Origin: Bacteroidota bacterium
Lineage (GTDB): Bacteria; Bacteroidota; Bacteroidia; NS11-12g; UBA9320
Reading direction: 5' to 3'
NCBI GenBank assembly: GCA_947468275.1
Contig: CANIKO010000006.1
Location: 1 to 64,000, forward strand
DNA length: 64,000 bases
The notes under the pieces were generated by a model that saw only the letters and a program-made list of their open reading frames with translations, was not told where the DNA came from and did not search any database. A program made the position numbers and the translations under genes. Below, piece by piece: positions 63,946 to 64,000 of this stretch. The stretch's first letter is position 1. Every line of letters begins with the position of its first letter.

Positions 63946-64000
63946 TTATTTCAACCCCAACTCTTTCTTTTGCTCATCACTAATCGCCGACGGGGCGTCA
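63946..64000 (-). CDS. aspS: C-terminal 17 residues of a gene running off the right edge, probably aspartate-tRNA ligase
   Basis: Read on the minus strand, the frame encodes DAPSAISDEQKKELGLK and a stop. The ending resembles AspRS C-termini, which close with a (M)(S/T)DAPS... then a Leu-rich short helix. Only 17 residues are visible, so the assignment is tentative. Confidence 0.45.
   Translation of the reverse strand, partial: DAPSAISDEQKKELGLK

Noticed and set aside
1-64000. tRNA, rRNA, tmRNA or riboswitch
   Set aside because: Intergenic regions were read for cloverleaf, TPsiC-like and common aptamer signatures by eye; none was convincing. A covariance-model search would be decisive.

Overview
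The window is a stretch of chromosome from a low-GC member of the Bacteroidota. Four things point there. Six very large secreted proteins carry PKD, Ig-like, GEVED, fibronectin III or BNR domains, and most end in type IX secretion system (T9SS) sorting domains of type A or type B (CHU_C). Several promoters fit the Bacteroidota pattern TTTG / TAnnTTTG. Shine-Dalgarno sites are largely absent. The gene neighbourhoods (DUF4271-hemD, TPR-DUF4292-EnvC, pheT-coiled coil-zapA-rny) are typical of the phylum. I cannot place it below phylum. No rRNA, tRNA, CRISPR array, integrase or transposase was seen.

Layout. 1-3131: N-terminal part of a GEVED/PKD surface protein, cut by the left edge. 3255-7676: ComEC, a hypothetical protein, thymidine kinase and a UbiA-like membrane protein. 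7866-11276: fused 2-oxoacid dehydrogenase E1 and a sugar nucleotidyltransferase. 11468-14797: BNR/FN3 secreted protein. 14798-15886: a 1.1-kb gene-free stretch rich in palindromic repeats. 23188-15887 (minus strand): a probable operon of ECF sigma factor, single-pass membrane protein with a CHU_C-like C-terminus, and a 1936-aa PKD/CHU_C giant. 23264-32360: a YbjN-like protein, an M36 metallopeptidase, a family 2 glycosyltransferase, and a two-gene surface operon whose first gene has an octanucleotide tandem repeat at its 5' end. 36185-32457: TPR lipoprotein, DUF4292 lipoprotein and a degenerate EnvC-like factor. 36371-48819: 2-oxoglutarate dehydrogenase E1, a BamA/TamA-like porin, DUF4271, HemD, a THUMP-like methyltransferase, a 38-aa lipoprotein, OsmC, a beta-barrel protein, LipA and a second BNR protein. 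48894-54686: TPR protein, HscA-like Hsp70, a PorT-like barrel and a BaiN-type flavoprotein. 54719-62613: EbfC, PheT, a coiled-coil protein, ZapA, RNase Y, Adk, Obg and a YeiH-family transporter. 62703-64000: histone-H1-like basic protein, an orphan ParA and the tail of a probable AspS.

How it fits together. Housekeeping genes (TCA cycle and lipoylation, translation, division, RNA decay) alternate with large T9SS cargo genes. The most interesting regulatory unit is the sigma/membrane-CHU_C/giant-PKD operon, which looks like a surface-sensing circuit built from T9SS cargo modules. Two other loci deserve attention: the frame-offset repeat locus at 32303-32334, and the mirror-image divergent promoters at 7732-7857, whose -33 elements sit in the arms of an inverted repeat. 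At several genes a TAnnTTTG box lies only 7-11 nt before the start codon, implying very short or absent 5' UTRs; this decided some start choices.
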